Shown piece by piece: positions 1 through 8,111 of a DNA stretch of 61,505 bases. The notes below the pieces were generated by a model that saw only the letters and a program-made list of their open reading frames with translations, searched no databases and was not told the origin of the DNA. Each line of letters opens with the position of its first letter. Within the stretch, counting starts at the first letter, position 1. Source of the stretch: Peribacillus alkalitolerans (GTDB lineage: Bacteria > Bacillota > Bacilli > Bacillales > DSM-1321); the NCBI RefSeq assembly GCF_010882125.1, contig NZ_JAAGVZ010000019.1:1-61505 (forward strand). Direction: 5' to 3'. The position numbers and the translations under genes are program-made.

Positions 1-98
1 TTGTCTTTAGTAATTACATAAACTTTCGAACCGCCGTATACCGAACGGTACGTACGGTGGTGTGAGAGGTCGGCACGGTAACGTGCCTCCTACTCGAT
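1..98 (+). mobile_element. 3' end of a group II intron (domains V and VI)
   Basis: Bases about 29-61 form a 34-nt domain V-like hairpin: the arms ACCGCCGTA and TACGGTGGT pair around a CGAACG-type cap, with a CGC in the position of the catalytic triad. Bases about 62-97 form a domain VI-like hairpin (GAGAGG pairing with CCTCC..CTC, inner CGGCACG/CGTGC around GTAA). The phrase GGTACGTACGGT is typical of bacterial group II introns. The intron body and any intron-encoded reverse transcriptase would lie to the left of the window. The exact 3' splice point, near 97-100, is not fixed. Confidence 0.75.
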
Positions 99-113
99 TT
101 GAAATCATTTTTG

Positions 114-146
114 AACAAACGGGGCAGTCTAGTTTAACAAGAATTA
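114..146 (+). repeat. dispersed GGGGCAG repeat, copy 1
   Basis: AACAAACGGGGCAG followed by CTAGTTTAACAAG. The same core (AAC/AAA-GGGGCAG, then TTAGTTGAA-like, then AAGGA) recurs at about a dozen intergenic sites in this window. The remaining 100 bases up to the next gene hold only an AT-rich promoter-like stretch. Confidence 0.6.
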
Positions 147-242
147 TAAAAATTTAATCGCATAAGGTGAACTGTTAATTTATGTTAAAATTACTTACTG
201 AAAAGTTATTAATATCTTATATAAAACAGAAGGGGTAATACA

Positions 243-1163
243 ATGACAAACTTTATGTACATATTCTGCTTAATTGTATGGGGTCTTAATTTTATTGCTG
301 TGAAAATTCAAGGAACACCGGTCAGTTTGGAAATTTCATTAACCTACCGTTTAGTTATGACAGCTTTTCTATTTTTTGTTCTTGTTTGTTTCCTAAAACC
401 AAAGGGGAGACCACAAAGAAAAGATATCCCCTATATCTTTGTGTTTGGTGTTTGTAACTTTGCATTAAGTTATTTATGCCTTTATTACGCCACCATTTTG
501 AGCTCTGCTGCAATTGTAACATTGATTTTTTCTTTAAAAGTGATAATGACTCCTATTGCTCTCCGTGTTTTTTTAAAAGAAAAATTACATTCTCGCATTT
601 TACTTGGGGGAATTCTAGGAGTATTTGGTGTATGTGTCCTTATCTATCCCACCCTTAATAATTCCCAAGGACTTACTGATTTAAAAGGAATTATGATCGC
701 TCTGTTAGGGACGATACTTACAGCCATTGGAGATGCCAGTTCTGCAAGGAATGCTAATCGAAAGGTTGACCCTATCTATGCAAATTCCATTGGTTTTACT
801 GTTGGCAGTGTTTTAATGGGGGCAATTGTACTGTTCCAAGGACAAAAAATGATACTACCAACATCCATTACCTATTTATCTGCTTTGCTATATTTAACTT
901 TGATCGCATCTTTTATGGCATGGCTATTTTATTTAAAACTTGTTGAAAAAATTGGAGGAGCAAAAAGTGGTTATATGGTAGCTCTTTTCCCGGCAATTGG
1001 GGGAATTGCTTCTGTATTAATTGGTGAATCAGATCCATCCATTTATTTGCTAGTAGGTTGCCTATCAAGCTGTATAGGAGCTGCAATTGCTTTAGGGTTT
1101 GGTATTCGAAGTAAGAATAATAAATTGCCTATAAGTACTAATAAAAATGAAGTTATTCATTAA
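243..1163 (+). CDS. EamA/DMT-family membrane transporter
   Basis: A 306-residue integral membrane protein of the drug/metabolite transporter superfamily, probably an exporter of a small metabolite. About ten hydrophobic segments fall into two EamA-like halves (about residues 5-135 and 150-287). The motif WGLNFIAVK at residues 13-21 is the usual opening of these proteins, and a conserved F-x-x-E/KEKL stretch precedes the fourth helix. The ATG at 243 follows AGAAGGGG at good spacing. The C-terminal tail after about residue 290 is polar and Asn/Lys-rich. It stands alone between repeats. A second EamA protein lies at 59739. The substrate cannot be read from sequence. Confidence 0.9.
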   Translation: MTNFMYIFCLIVWGLNFIAVKIQGTPVSLEISLTYRLVMTAFLFFVLVCFLKPKGRPQRKDIPYIFVFGVCNFALSYLCLYYATILSSAAIVTLIFSLKVIMTPIALRVFLKEKLHSRILLGGILGVFGVCVLIYPTLNNSQGLTDLKGIMIALLGTILTAIGDASSARNANRKVDPIYANSIGFTVGSVLMGAIVLFQGQKMILPTSITYLSALLYLTLIASFMAWLFYLKLVEKIGGAKSGYMVALFPAIGGIASVLIGESDPSIYLLVGCLSSCIGAAIALGFGIRSKNNKLPISTNKNEVIH

Positions 1164-1175
1164 GGTTGATTAAGC

Positions 1176-1270
1176 TAACGGGGACGGTGATCAAAAAGGA
1201 TTATCGTTCTATTTTATTGAATTCAAATAACGTTCTTCTATCGTAGTAAAGGGGCAGGTGGAAAAAGGAC
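1176..1270 (+). repeat. dispersed repeat copy 2, with terminator-like hairpin
   Basis: AACGGGG, then CGGTGATC..GGATTATCG, a hairpin followed by a T-rich run (1185-1217). This is the probable terminator of the EamA gene. At 1247-1270 the companion core AAAGGGGCAGGTGG follows. The same hairpin-then-core order is seen near 6037, 8606 and 43369. Confidence 0.6.
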
Positions 1271-1314
1271 TTTGAACTTGAAATGAAGAATTGTAACCAT
1301 CTAGAGGTGAGTTT

Positions 1315-1485
1315 ATGAAGTTTCATCTTTTAGGTGAGGAAACAAAAGCGTCGAAATCGACTTATTATATCGAAATTATCCAGACTGCTTAGATTATTGG
1401 GAGGATAATTGGGTAAAGTCGATAAACAAAATGAAGCAAATGTTAAAAGAAAACAGGCGGAGGGATAAGATTGGAAAAAGGTAAA
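1315..1485 (+). pseudogene. frameshifted WapI-like immunity protein remnant
   Basis: An ATG at 1315 behind AGGTGA opens MKFHLLGEETKASKSTYYIE and then stops after about 25 codons. Moving to another frame at about 1372 restores a protein-like stretch, NYPDCLDYWEDNWVKSINKM, that runs to a stop at 1483-1485. The combination KFHL.G and YPD..DYWE.NW resembles the small WapI-type immunity proteins that protect against wall-associated toxins; this match is from memory. I infer a decayed immunity gene with one frameshift. Its tail overlaps the start of the downstream hydrolase by about 15 bases. No toxin gene is visible nearby. Confidence 0.5.
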
Positions 1486-2280
1486 CAAATAAATAACAGT
1501 ATGTTGAAGTTACTGAAAATCCCTAGTGGAGACGATATCATTGTTGGACGAATGTATCTTGCAGAAGGGGAAGGACCTCATGGAACCGTTGTTCTATTAC
1601 ATGGATTTCCTGGGGGGATGATGAATCTCGATCTAGCTTCTGAACTTCAACAGGAAGGTTGGAATGTACTTGTCATAAATTATCGCGGAGCATGGGGTAG
1701 TCAAGGTTCGTTTTCATTTAGCCATTCAATCGAAGACGTACGCTCAGCCCTTCAGTATCTCAAAGAAAGTGATGTGGCAAAGGAAAATCACATTGATCCA
1801 AACCGTATTGGATTAATCGGACATAGCTTTGGTGGCTTTTTAGCCCTGAAAGTTGCATCTATGGAACCATCCATTCTTGCAGTTGCTTCTCTTTCAGGAG
1901 CCAATTTCGGTTTATTTGCGCAAATGGTGGAACAAGATCCTTCATTTGAGGCGCAAATAAGAGAGGTGCTAAAAGAAGGTGCGTTTTTCTTGAACGGAGC
2001 TTCGGTCGAATCAATCATGGAAGAAGTACGTTTCAATCAAAACGAGTGGAATACGTTCTTATTCGCACCTCTACTTCTCGAACGAAAAATCCTCCTTACA
2101 GCGGCAGATTTGGATGAAGAACTACCTAAAGTATTTTTTCACGACCCGCTTGTCGAAATTCTTAAACAGGCAGGAGCAAATCATCTTCAATCGAAAGTGT
2201 TTGAAACTGACCACCACTATCTCAATCATCGGAAAGAACTTGCTCAAACGCTACACAACTGGCTACTTGAAGTCCTTTAA
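1471..2280 (+). CDS. alpha/beta hydrolase (serine hydrolase, esterase/peptidase-like)
   Basis: A 269-residue cytoplasmic alpha/beta-hydrolase. The oxyanion-loop motif VVLLHGFPGG lies near residue 40, the nucleophile elbow GHSFGG near residue 117, and a C-terminal His in ETDHHYLNHR near residue 248 is the probable triad histidine. It looks most like the S9-related dienelactone hydrolase or acylaminoacyl-peptidase group. The start is TTG at 1471 behind GGCGGAGGG at suitable spacing; no nearer ATG has an equal ribosome site. The gene follows an immunity-like pseudogene and is followed by its own terminator. The substrate is unknown. Confidence 0.85.
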   Translation: MEKGKQINNSMLKLLKIPSGDDIIVGRMYLAEGEGPHGTVVLLHGFPGGMMNLDLASELQQEGWNVLVINYRGAWGSQGSFSFSHSIEDVRSALQYLKESDVAKENHIDPNRIGLIGHSFGGFLALKVASMEPSILAVASLSGANFGLFAQMVEQDPSFEAQIREVLKEGAFFLNGASVESIMEEVRFNQNEWNTFLFAPLLLERKILLTAADLDEELPKVFFHDPLVEILKQAGANHLQSKVFETDHHYLNHRKELAQTLHNWLLEVL

Positions 2281-2372
2281 ACGTACAATTGTCAGATGAT
2301 AAAATGAAAAAAGCAAAGAAGGACCAAAACATTGGTTAATTTATTACACTAACTGATACTTGATTTTTAACT

Positions 2373-2399
2373 GGCTGCCACCCATTGGCGGCTTTTCTT
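2373..2399 (+). terminator. terminator of the alpha/beta hydrolase gene
   Basis: GCTGCC pairs with GGCGGC across a short loop, followed by TTTTCTTATT. Confidence 0.7.
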
Positions 2400-2523
2400 A
2401 TTGGACGAACGGTGCAGATTAATTAATAATCTGTACACATTGATAGAGGTTTTTTCCTAGGGAGTAGAGAAGAATTACAATATGTACCAAGCTAAAACTT
2501 TATTAATAGAAAAGGATGGTTAA

Positions 2524-3057
2524 ATGGAAAGAGATTATAAAAAAATCCCATATTTTCTAGAGGGACAAGAACCTATAAAACATATTACAAGCAGATTACA
2601 GTTTAAGAAGGTAACTAAAGATTTAGAGGAAGAATTTAAAGAAAATATCGGAAAGATTATAATAGGATCTTTAGATTCTATGGATCAAAGATTGCTTGAT
2701 AAACAAGCAACAATTGAAGAATTAGTAGATGAATATTGGTCAGTGGATGAGAACCACTTCGTATATAAGAAGGATTGGTGGAAGATAGCATACTTGGAAG
2801 GTACCGTGGTCGGAATTACTCAACCAGTAGTCTATAAAGGTAGCGAAAGAGATGGATTGGTGGAAGGGACAATCCACTACATTGGAGTATTGCCTGAACA
2901 TAGAGGTCAAGGATATATAATTGACCTTCTACAAGAAGCGACTGAAACTCTAAAATCTATTGGTGTGTGGCGAATATTTTCTGATACAGATATTAACAAC
3001 TTACCAATGAGGAATGCTTTTGAAAAGGTCGGATATTCCATTTGGAGAAAAATTTAA
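2524..3057 (+). CDS. GNAT-family N-acetyltransferase
   Basis: A 177-residue acetyl-CoA-dependent acyltransferase. The C-terminal half carries the GNAT motif A: beta strand IHYIGVLPEHRGQGYIIDLL (about residues 118-137), with the acetyl-CoA pyrophosphate loop H-R-G-Q-G-Y. The closing segment NLPMRNAFEKVGY is the usual motif B region. The N-terminal half (residues 1-90) is acidic and less typical, and probably forms the substrate side. The ATG at 2524 follows AAAGGATGG. Single gene; the acceptor substrate is unknown. Confidence 0.88.
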   Translation: MERDYKKIPYFLEGQEPIKHITSRLQFKKVTKDLEEEFKENIGKIIIGSLDSMDQRLLDKQATIEELVDEYWSVDENHFVYKKDWWKIAYLEGTVVGITQPVVYKGSERDGLVEGTIHYIGVLPEHRGQGYIIDLLQEATETLKSIGVWRIFSDTDINNLPMRNAFEKVGYSIWRKI

Positions 3058-3132
3058 TTCGTAAAATATTCTAATTATCGCCTCAGAAAACATGATTAAT
3101 AATACATACTTTGCGAACGAATGTTCTTGAGT

Positions 3133-3222
3133 TAACGGGGGCATGAGTTAATGAAGGTGATCGCTGCAGCGGTCTTTTTGTTTATTTGACTAAAGGGGCA
3201 GTATTGTTAAATAAGGATTATC
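3133..3222 (+). repeat. dispersed repeat copy 3, with terminator hairpin
   Basis: AACGGGGGC at 3133, then GATCGC-TGCA-GCGGTC with a following CTTTTTG (3156-3180), which would terminate the GNAT gene. The companion core AAAGGGGCAGTATTGTTAAATAAGGA follows at 3191-3217. Confidence 0.6.
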
Positions 3223-3272
3223 ATTACTCATATGGGATAATTTTCTAAATTATTTATAAAGGAGAGAAGAAA

Positions 3273-3470
3273 ATGGATTTTCTAGGAATCTTTCCTCCAC
3301 TGTTACTTTTCGGAGGTATTGTTTTTTTGGTTTACTATCTCCCTTTTTTAGCAAAAGATTCAAAGAAGATTACAGATTCAACAGAAGAAATAAAGAATAG
3401 CTTAAAAATAATTACAAAGCAAAATGACGAAATCATTAATCTTTTAAAGTATAAAAATAATGAAGACTAA
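3273..3470 (+). CDS. small membrane protein with coiled-coil tail
   Basis: A 65-residue protein behind a strong AAAGGAGAG site. Residues 1-27 form one hydrophobic helix. Residues 30-60 are a polar heptad-like helix (KKITDSTEEIKNSLKIITKQ and onward). This is the layout of small anchor proteins that oligomerise at the membrane. I do not recognise the family. It is the first of a run of short membrane-protein genes between 3.2 and 6.0 kb. Confidence 0.7.
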   Translation: MDFLGIFPPLLLFGGIVFLVYYLPFLAKDSKKITDSTEEIKNSLKIITKQNDEIINLLKYKNNED

Positions 3471-3595
3471 TAAAAAAAGAACTTATATCTTTCTGTTTCA
3501 TACTGATTATTATTAACAGTTACTTTGTATAAAGGATCTGTGGAGGAAATATGCAAGGAAAGAAACTGAGCGGATAATTAAAGGTAGTCTTAATT

Positions 3596-3985
3596 TTGGT
3601 TGATATAATATTTTTTTTCTATCTAATTTCAATCAATATGATGCTGCATCTTGTTTGGGTTGTAAATTTATTCATATCCGATTATCCAGAGGAAGATATC
3701 TTTCTTGATTTAAAGTATTTTTTTATCATAGCTATAGTTATAGGGAGTATTGTTTATTTATACATTAGATTCTTATATGGAAATTTGATTTACCTAAAGA
3801 TAAAAATTGTTATCCTAATGACAGTTTTTTTTACTTCATCGGTTTTTTATGTATCCTGGATTACATTACATTTTATTACTGAAAAGACATTTTCAATTAA
3901 TTTATTTATACAAATCTCAATTTTTATAATTACTTTAGTGTTTTTCCTTTATTTAAATATGAAAAGAAAAAAAGTATTCGCCTAA
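3596..3985 (+). CDS. hypothetical four-helix membrane protein
   Basis: A 129-residue, very hydrophobic protein with four predicted membrane segments (about residues 4-27, 39-58, 68-91 and 99-121) and a basic C-terminus (MKRKKVFA). The TTG at 3596 follows AAAGGTAG at suitable spacing, and the next in-frame Met lies inside the first helix. Function unknown. Confidence 0.6.
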   Translation: MVDIIFFFYLISINMMLHLVWVVNLFISDYPEEDIFLDLKYFFIIAIVIGSIVYLYIRFLYGNLIYLKIKIVILMTVFFTSSVFYVSWITLHFITEKTFSINLFIQISIFIITLVFFLYLNMKRKKVFA

Positions 3986-4046
3986 ATAGGGAAGGAATAA
4001 TGGAGGATCATATTCTAAACTTTGTGGAAGGGAGGTATGTAAATAA

Positions 4047-4226
4047 ATGAAGAAGAACTATACAGTAATGTTTCTAATGTTTTTTGTCGCATCAATTACG
4101 GGTGGTTTAGCATTAAAGAATATTTTTGACTATTCAATGATAGTAGGGTTTGGTTTAGGAACAGTCTTCCTTCTATGTTCTGTATTTTATGTTGGAAGAA
4201 ACCAAAAGGATTCAAAGGCACAGTAA
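4047..4226 (+). CDS. 59-aa two-helix membrane protein
   Basis: A short gene with an ATG ten bases after GGAGGT. The product starts MKKNYTVMFLMFFVASITGG, has a Gly-rich loop and a second helix (about residues 31-50), and ends in a charged tail, RNQKDSKAQ. The stop codon lies inside the stem of a terminator hairpin, so the gene is tightly packed. No family recognised. Confidence 0.65.
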   Translation: MKKNYTVMFLMFFVASITGGLALKNIFDYSMIVGFGLGTVFLLCSVFYVGRNQKDSKAQ

Positions 4227-4250
4227 ATATATTGGCTGTGTCTTTTTCTT
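4217..4250 (+). terminator. terminator overlapping the stop of the 59-aa gene
   Basis: GGCACAG pairs with CTGTGTC over a 12-base loop, followed by TTTTTCTTTG. The left arm contains the last sense codons. Confidence 0.75.
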
Positions 4251-4599
4251 TGTTAAGATTCTTTTCCAAAGTTTGATTTTGGAAAATTAATTAATCATAG
4301 TTCACCGAACAGGTTTCAGATTCACACTGTCATTTAAGCTTTTTTTCTACTACCGGGGAAGGATAGTCCAATAAAAAAATGTTGTAACAGATAATGGAGA
4401 GAAATTCGTTTTAAAGCAACAGTTGCATGAAATTCGTTTCAATTTATTACTATAGGGGGGAGGTTAGTAAGGATATTCATTGCTGGAAGAGATTGAAAGG
4501 GTGAAAGAAGGGAATTATTTTTTACATAAAAAGGAAAATTTTTAATTCTTTGGAACTTTTTAAAATATTCTCCGTATTAGAAAATATAGGGGTGATATT
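4251..4599. other. intergenic, no gene supported
   Basis: AT-rich. It contains a weak GGGGAAGGATAG motif at 4348 and a small direct repeat of GAAATTCGTTT (4400-4412 and 4430-4442). At 4470-4544 a 24-codon open stretch without a start codon (LLEEIERVKEGNYFLHKKEN) may be debris of a gene. No RNA gene or promoter of note. Confidence 0.4.
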
Positions 4600-4917
4600 T
4601 TGAAAAAATTTATAGTATGTATTGTTACACTAATAATAATTGTTTTGATTAATTATCTCGCGACATTTGTAGGATTAAAATTTATTGATTCTTCATTTAT
4701 TACTGGCCTAATTACAACTGTTATTATTCACTTTTTTTCCTCTTCAGGTGGATTTACATCTAACCAAATACGTTTACAAGTACAAGCACAAACAGGTATT
4801 AAAATTGATGAAGAAAAATCTACATTTAATCCTTCTTTTGCATTCTACACAGCAATCATATATACAATAGTTTCATTGATAGCTACATTTTTTTACTATA
4901 AGGAATATTTTATATAG
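4600..4917 (+). CDS. hypothetical membrane protein, 105 aa
   Basis: TTG start at 4600 behind GGGGTGA. Three hydrophobic segments (about residues 4-24, 29-47 and 84-103) flank a polar loop containing QIRLQVQAQTGIKIDEEK. Function unknown. No paralogue in the window. Confidence 0.65.
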   Translation: MKKFIVCIVTLIIIVLINYLATFVGLKFIDSSFITGLITTVIIHFFSSSGGFTSNQIRLQVQAQTGIKIDEEKSTFNPSFAFYTAIIYTIVSLIATFFYYKEYFI

Positions 4918-5019
4918 TTAATGAAGTTTGCGTTTCTTGGATATGAGAATCGCTTATTCTTTTTGAGCTAAAGGGTCAGGTTCAAGGAATGAATAGAAAA
5001 TATGGAGAAGAGGGTATAA

Positions 5020-5703
5020 ATGTCTATATCAGAAATTAAACACGAGGCAAAGGTTGCTTTAAGTGGTAAATGGGGTCTAGCCATACTACCGGAACTTTAC
5101 TTGTTTTTGCTAAATTTTATTCCAACAAAGATTTTTGAAATCTATTATACTGGAGGCTTTTCAAAGTGGGTGGATCATGAGGGTGTCCCACTGCCTACAA
5201 CAATATTTGGTATGGCGTTATCTTTTTTATTAGTTCCAGTAACCGTTTCTACGTCTTGGTTGTATCTAGGTATCAGTAGGTATGAAAAACCAAGAATACT
5301 AGAAATCTTTCTAATTTACAAAGAAATAAAGATCGCGATAAAATTTATCTTTACTTCTATAGTCATTACAGTTTTCACCTTACTTTGGTCAATATTACTT
5401 ATCATTCCAGGAATCATTAGAGCATTGTCATATTCCCAAACGTTCTTCCTATTAAAAGATCATCCAGAATATAGCGTACTTGAAGCGATAAATGAGAGTA
5501 AGATTCGTATGAAGGGATTTAAGACTAAATTATTTTTGTTGAACTTGAGTTTCATAGGCTGGGGGATTCTATGTATATTTACACTAGGAATTGGAATTCT
5601 ATGGCTTGCACCTTATATTTCTACATCTCTAGCGACCTTTTATAATGAATTGATTTACCCTCAATCAAGAAATCACGATGATATGAAAGAACAAACCATT
5701 TAA
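5020..5703 (+). CDS. DUF975-family membrane protein
   Basis: A 227-residue multi-pass membrane protein. The opening SISEIKHEAKVALSGKWGLA is the hallmark of the DUF975 family (small amphipathic helix, then R/K-GKWG). About six hydrophobic segments follow, and the conserved stretch PGIIRALSYSQTFFLLKDHP near residue 130 is also family-typical. DUF975 proteins are of unknown role; they occur widely in Bacillota as single genes. The ATG at 5020 follows GAAGAGGGT. A perfect terminator lies 40 bases after the stop. Confidence 0.85.
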   Translation: MSISEIKHEAKVALSGKWGLAILPELYLFLLNFIPTKIFEIYYTGGFSKWVDHEGVPLPTTIFGMALSFLLVPVTVSTSWLYLGISRYEKPRILEIFLIYKEIKIAIKFIFTSIVITVFTLLWSILLIIPGIIRALSYSQTFFLLKDHPEYSVLEAINESKIRMKGFKTKLFLLNLSFIGWGILCIFTLGIGILWLAPYISTSLATFYNELIYPQSRNHDDMKEQTI

Positions 5704-5742
5704 CAAGTCAATTAACTAACACAGTAAAGAGTTTATGTTTTA

Positions 5743-5770
5743 GGATTACTTCGGTAATCCCTTTTATTCT
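5743..5770 (+). terminator. terminator of the DUF975 gene
   Basis: Perfect hairpin GGATTAC-TTCG-GTAATCC followed by CTTTTATTC. A copy of the GGGCAG repeat core follows at about 5775-5800. Confidence 0.85.
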
Positions 5771-5844
5771 TTAAGTAACGGGCAGTATGTTAGTAGTATG
5801 CAATCACCTGGAAATCTTGTTGGAATGAAATGAGGTAATAATAA

Positions 5845-6012
5845 ATGAACGAAGTACTGGTAATCTCAATTGTTGTACTTGTATTTTTAACATACAAATT
5901 TGTTCAAGTTTTTAAAAATAAAGAAGTGCCAAAAGGTAACAAGAGAATTGCTTGGTCACTATATGGAATTTCAATTATAGGCCTAATAACAGTGAATTTA
6001 TTGTTTTCTTGA
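5845..6012 (+). CDS. 55-aa two-helix membrane protein
   Basis: A short gene: ATG at 5845 behind ATGAGGT. The product begins MNEVLVISIVVLVFLTYKF, has a basic loop (KNKEVPKGNKR) and a second helix (WSLYGISIIGLITVNLLFS). It ends 25 bases before a repeat-borne terminator. The layout matches the other small membrane proteins of this stretch. No family recognised. Confidence 0.6.
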   Translation: MNEVLVISIVVLVFLTYKFVQVFKNKEVPKGNKRIAWSLYGISIIGLITVNLLFS

Positions 6013-6036
6013 ATTGATCTAATTCAACTATCACAT

Positions 6037-6125
6037 GCGGTGATCCAGAAGGATTATCGCTTTTTATATTGAATTATGATTTAAGTGTCTATGGTAGAAA
6101 AAGTGCAGGTTAGTTGAAGAAGAAT
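6037..6125 (+). repeat. dispersed repeat copy, full form with terminator hairpin
   Basis: This is the clearest full copy. GCGGTGATCC-AGAA-GGATTATCGC with TTTTTATATTGAA forms a rho-independent terminator (6037-6070). After a spacer comes GTGCAGGTTAGTTGAAGAAG (6103-6122). The following bases up to 6246 remain open in one frame for about 45 codons without a start; I regard this as chance or debris. Confidence 0.65.
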
Positions 6126-6300
6126 TATTCAATCTTGTTGCAGAATTGTTTAATATACCCTCTCAAACAGTTCGAATTAATACCGATGTCGTGTGTAGTG
6201 TTCTTTTAGCTACAAACCTCTTGGGGCAAACAATAAAATTGAAATAATGAAATTCTTCTTTGTTCGATTATAAATGTGTAGTCTTAAGGAGGTAGAACTT

Positions 6301-7284
6301 ATGGAGAAAACCAGTATTATTTTCTTCGAAAGAAAATTTCCAAGTGCTAACATGATTCTTATTAAGGATCAGCTACCGATTCTTATTGATTCTGGTTTTG
6401 GAAGTGATGCGAAAGATACAGATCAATTAATTAAAGATGTAGGCGTTTCACCAGAAGAATTACACCTTATAGTAAACACGCACTATCATAGTGACCATGT
6501 AGGAGGCAATTTTCATCTTCAAAAAAGTTATGGGGTTAAGGTTGCAGCCCATAAATGGGAAGCCGATTTAATTAATTCATGCGACCCTGAAACCTGTAGT
6601 GCAGAATGGTTAGATCAGCCTGTAGAACCTTATCGAGTCGATACAAAGCTTTCAGATAACGATGAGATTCATACAGGAACTAGAACCTTGAAAGTTATCC
6701 ACACACCGGGGCATACGTTAGGGCATATTTCCTTATATGAGCCAGAAGATATGATATTAATCTGCGGGGATCTTTTTCACAAAAATGATATCGGATGGTT
6801 AAATATCTTCCGAGAGGGTATTTCATCTATTCAACGATCTATAGAAAGTTTGGATCGGTTGTCCATACTTCGGATTCAAAAGGCATATTCTGGACATGGA
6901 CCTCAAATAGAGGATCCCTTAGCTGCCATTGATGCAGCAAGGCAACGGTTTGAAAAGTGGCTTAGGATGCCAGAAAAAGTTTCATGGCATGCATGCAAGA
7001 GGATTTTTTCATTCACATTAATCATTAAAAACGGATTAGCAAAAGAAGAAATCGATAACTACTTATTAAAGTGTGGCTGGTTCCAAGATTTTGCACGCTA
7101 CTCTTTCCAGCTTCAGCCAGAAGAATTTATTCAAATCCTTCTCAATGAAATGATTCGATCCGGAGCAGCAAGCTGGCACAATAATCATTTAATCGCCACC
7201 TTCCCATACCAATCACCACAAAAGAAATGGATGAATAAGAACATAAAGCCGAAAGATTGGAAACCTCAAGATTTTCTCTCATAA
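6301..7284 (+). CDS. metallo-beta-lactamase-fold hydrolase
   Basis: A 327-residue cytoplasmic MBL-superfamily enzyme. The zinc motif H61-Y-H63-S-D65-H66 is complete; H138 (in HTPGHTLGH) and D157 (in CGD) supply the remaining ligands, so a two-metal centre is expected. The C-terminal 100 residues (from about 220) form an extra helical region resembling the winged-helix tail of LACTB2-like or RNase Z-like hydrolases. I chose ATG 6301 because AAGGAGGT lies just before it; an upstream in-frame ATG at 6274 has no ribosome site. Substrate unknown, possibly a thioester or a phosphodiester. Confidence 0.85.
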   Translation: MEKTSIIFFERKFPSANMILIKDQLPILIDSGFGSDAKDTDQLIKDVGVSPEELHLIVNTHYHSDHVGGNFHLQKSYGVKVAAHKWEADLINSCDPETCSAEWLDQPVEPYRVDTKLSDNDEIHTGTRTLKVIHTPGHTLGHISLYEPEDMILICGDLFHKNDIGWLNIFREGISSIQRSIESLDRLSILRIQKAYSGHGPQIEDPLAAIDAARQRFEKWLRMPEKVSWHACKRIFSFTLIIKNGLAKEEIDNYLLKCGWFQDFARYSFQLQPEEFIQILLNEMIRSGAASWHNNHLIATFPYQSPQKKWMNKNIKPKDWKPQDFLS

Positions 7285-7628
7285 ATAAAAGGGATATAGA
7301 CTATATCTAATTCTGCAATATTATACTATAAGTCATTTAAGAAGTATTAGATAGTATAAGTGAAGGATAAAAACGGAAGAGTTATAGTGTTGTAACTATA
7401 TTTAGTAATCGGTGGCATAAAGGATTAATGCTTTTTTAGTTATGTTATTAATAAACAAACGGGGCAAGTTAGTGAAAGTATTAGAATGAATAGAAATTTA
7501 GGATATTTAAGCCTTTCGTCCAATTTAGTTATCCACTTTAATTGGGGAAAGGCTCCTTATTACAGAATTAATAATATGTATCTTGTATGTTAATAGTTAT
7601 AGGCAGGTTCCGCTATCTTCTTTTTTTT
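7285..7628. other. intergenic with hairpins and a repeat copy
   Basis: 7411-7437 holds GGCATAAAGGATTAATGCTTTTTT, a weak terminator-like hairpin of the repeat type. 7454-7480 is a core copy (AAACAAACGGGGCAAGTTAGTGAA). 7510-7554 is a long hairpin (AGCCTTT..CCAATT pairing with AATTGG..AAAGGCT) between the convergent MBL and VOC genes, and probably serves both. No gene seen. Confidence 0.5.
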
Positions 7629-8000
7629 TCAGCGATGTTGATCTACAAGAATTTGATTCCCATCTGGATCTTCAATGACAAAATGTGCTGGTCCATTAGT
7701 TGCTTCATCTGCTTCAGAGAGCATTTTTATTCCTTCTGCCTTAAGTTGTTTTTGAATTTCCCGAATATCTGTAAATGATTCGAGATTTCCGGCATTCTCA
7801 TTCCATCCTGGATTAAAGGTTAGAATGTTCTTTTCAAACATTCCTTGGAATAACCCAATTATACAATTTTCATTCTTCATAATAAGCCAATTTTGAGTTA
7901 TGTCACCACCAAAAGCTTGAAATCCTAGTTTTTCGTAGAATGACTTGGAAATATTAATGTCTTTTACGTTTAAACTTACAGAAAATGCACCTAGTTTCAT
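7629..8000 (-). CDS. VOC-family (glyoxalase/bleomycin-resistance fold) protein
   Basis: A 123-residue vicinal-oxygen-chelate protein with the two beta-alpha-beta-beta-beta repeats of the fold. The N-terminus MKLGAFSVSLNVKDINISKS and FYEKLGF are typical, as is the closing PAHFVIEDPDGNQILVDQH with a probable metal-binding Glu/His pattern. I set the start at 8000 because AAAGGAGAAG precedes that ATG; the open frame continues upstream to 8084 but without a better site. It may be an enzyme or an antibiotic-binding protein; the ligand is unknown. Confidence 0.85.
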   Translation of the reverse strand: MKLGAFSVSLNVKDINISKSFYEKLGFQAFGGDITQNWLIMKNENCIIGLFQGMFEKNILTFNPGWNENAGNLESFTDIREIQKQLKAEGIKMLSEADEATNGPAHFVIEDPDGNQILVDQHR

Positions 8001-8111
8001 TTGTTCTTCTCCTTTTAAATAAAAATTAGGGTAATAAACTTTATTTAATTTAACTATAAATGAGTGTTTAGGAATTAACAACATTTCCCATGATAAGAGG
8101 GGGATTAGCTT

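Noticed and set aside
6110-6246. 45-codon open stretch resembling the start of an acyl carrier protein
   Set aside because: No start codon with a ribosome site, and its first codons are the dispersed repeat core.
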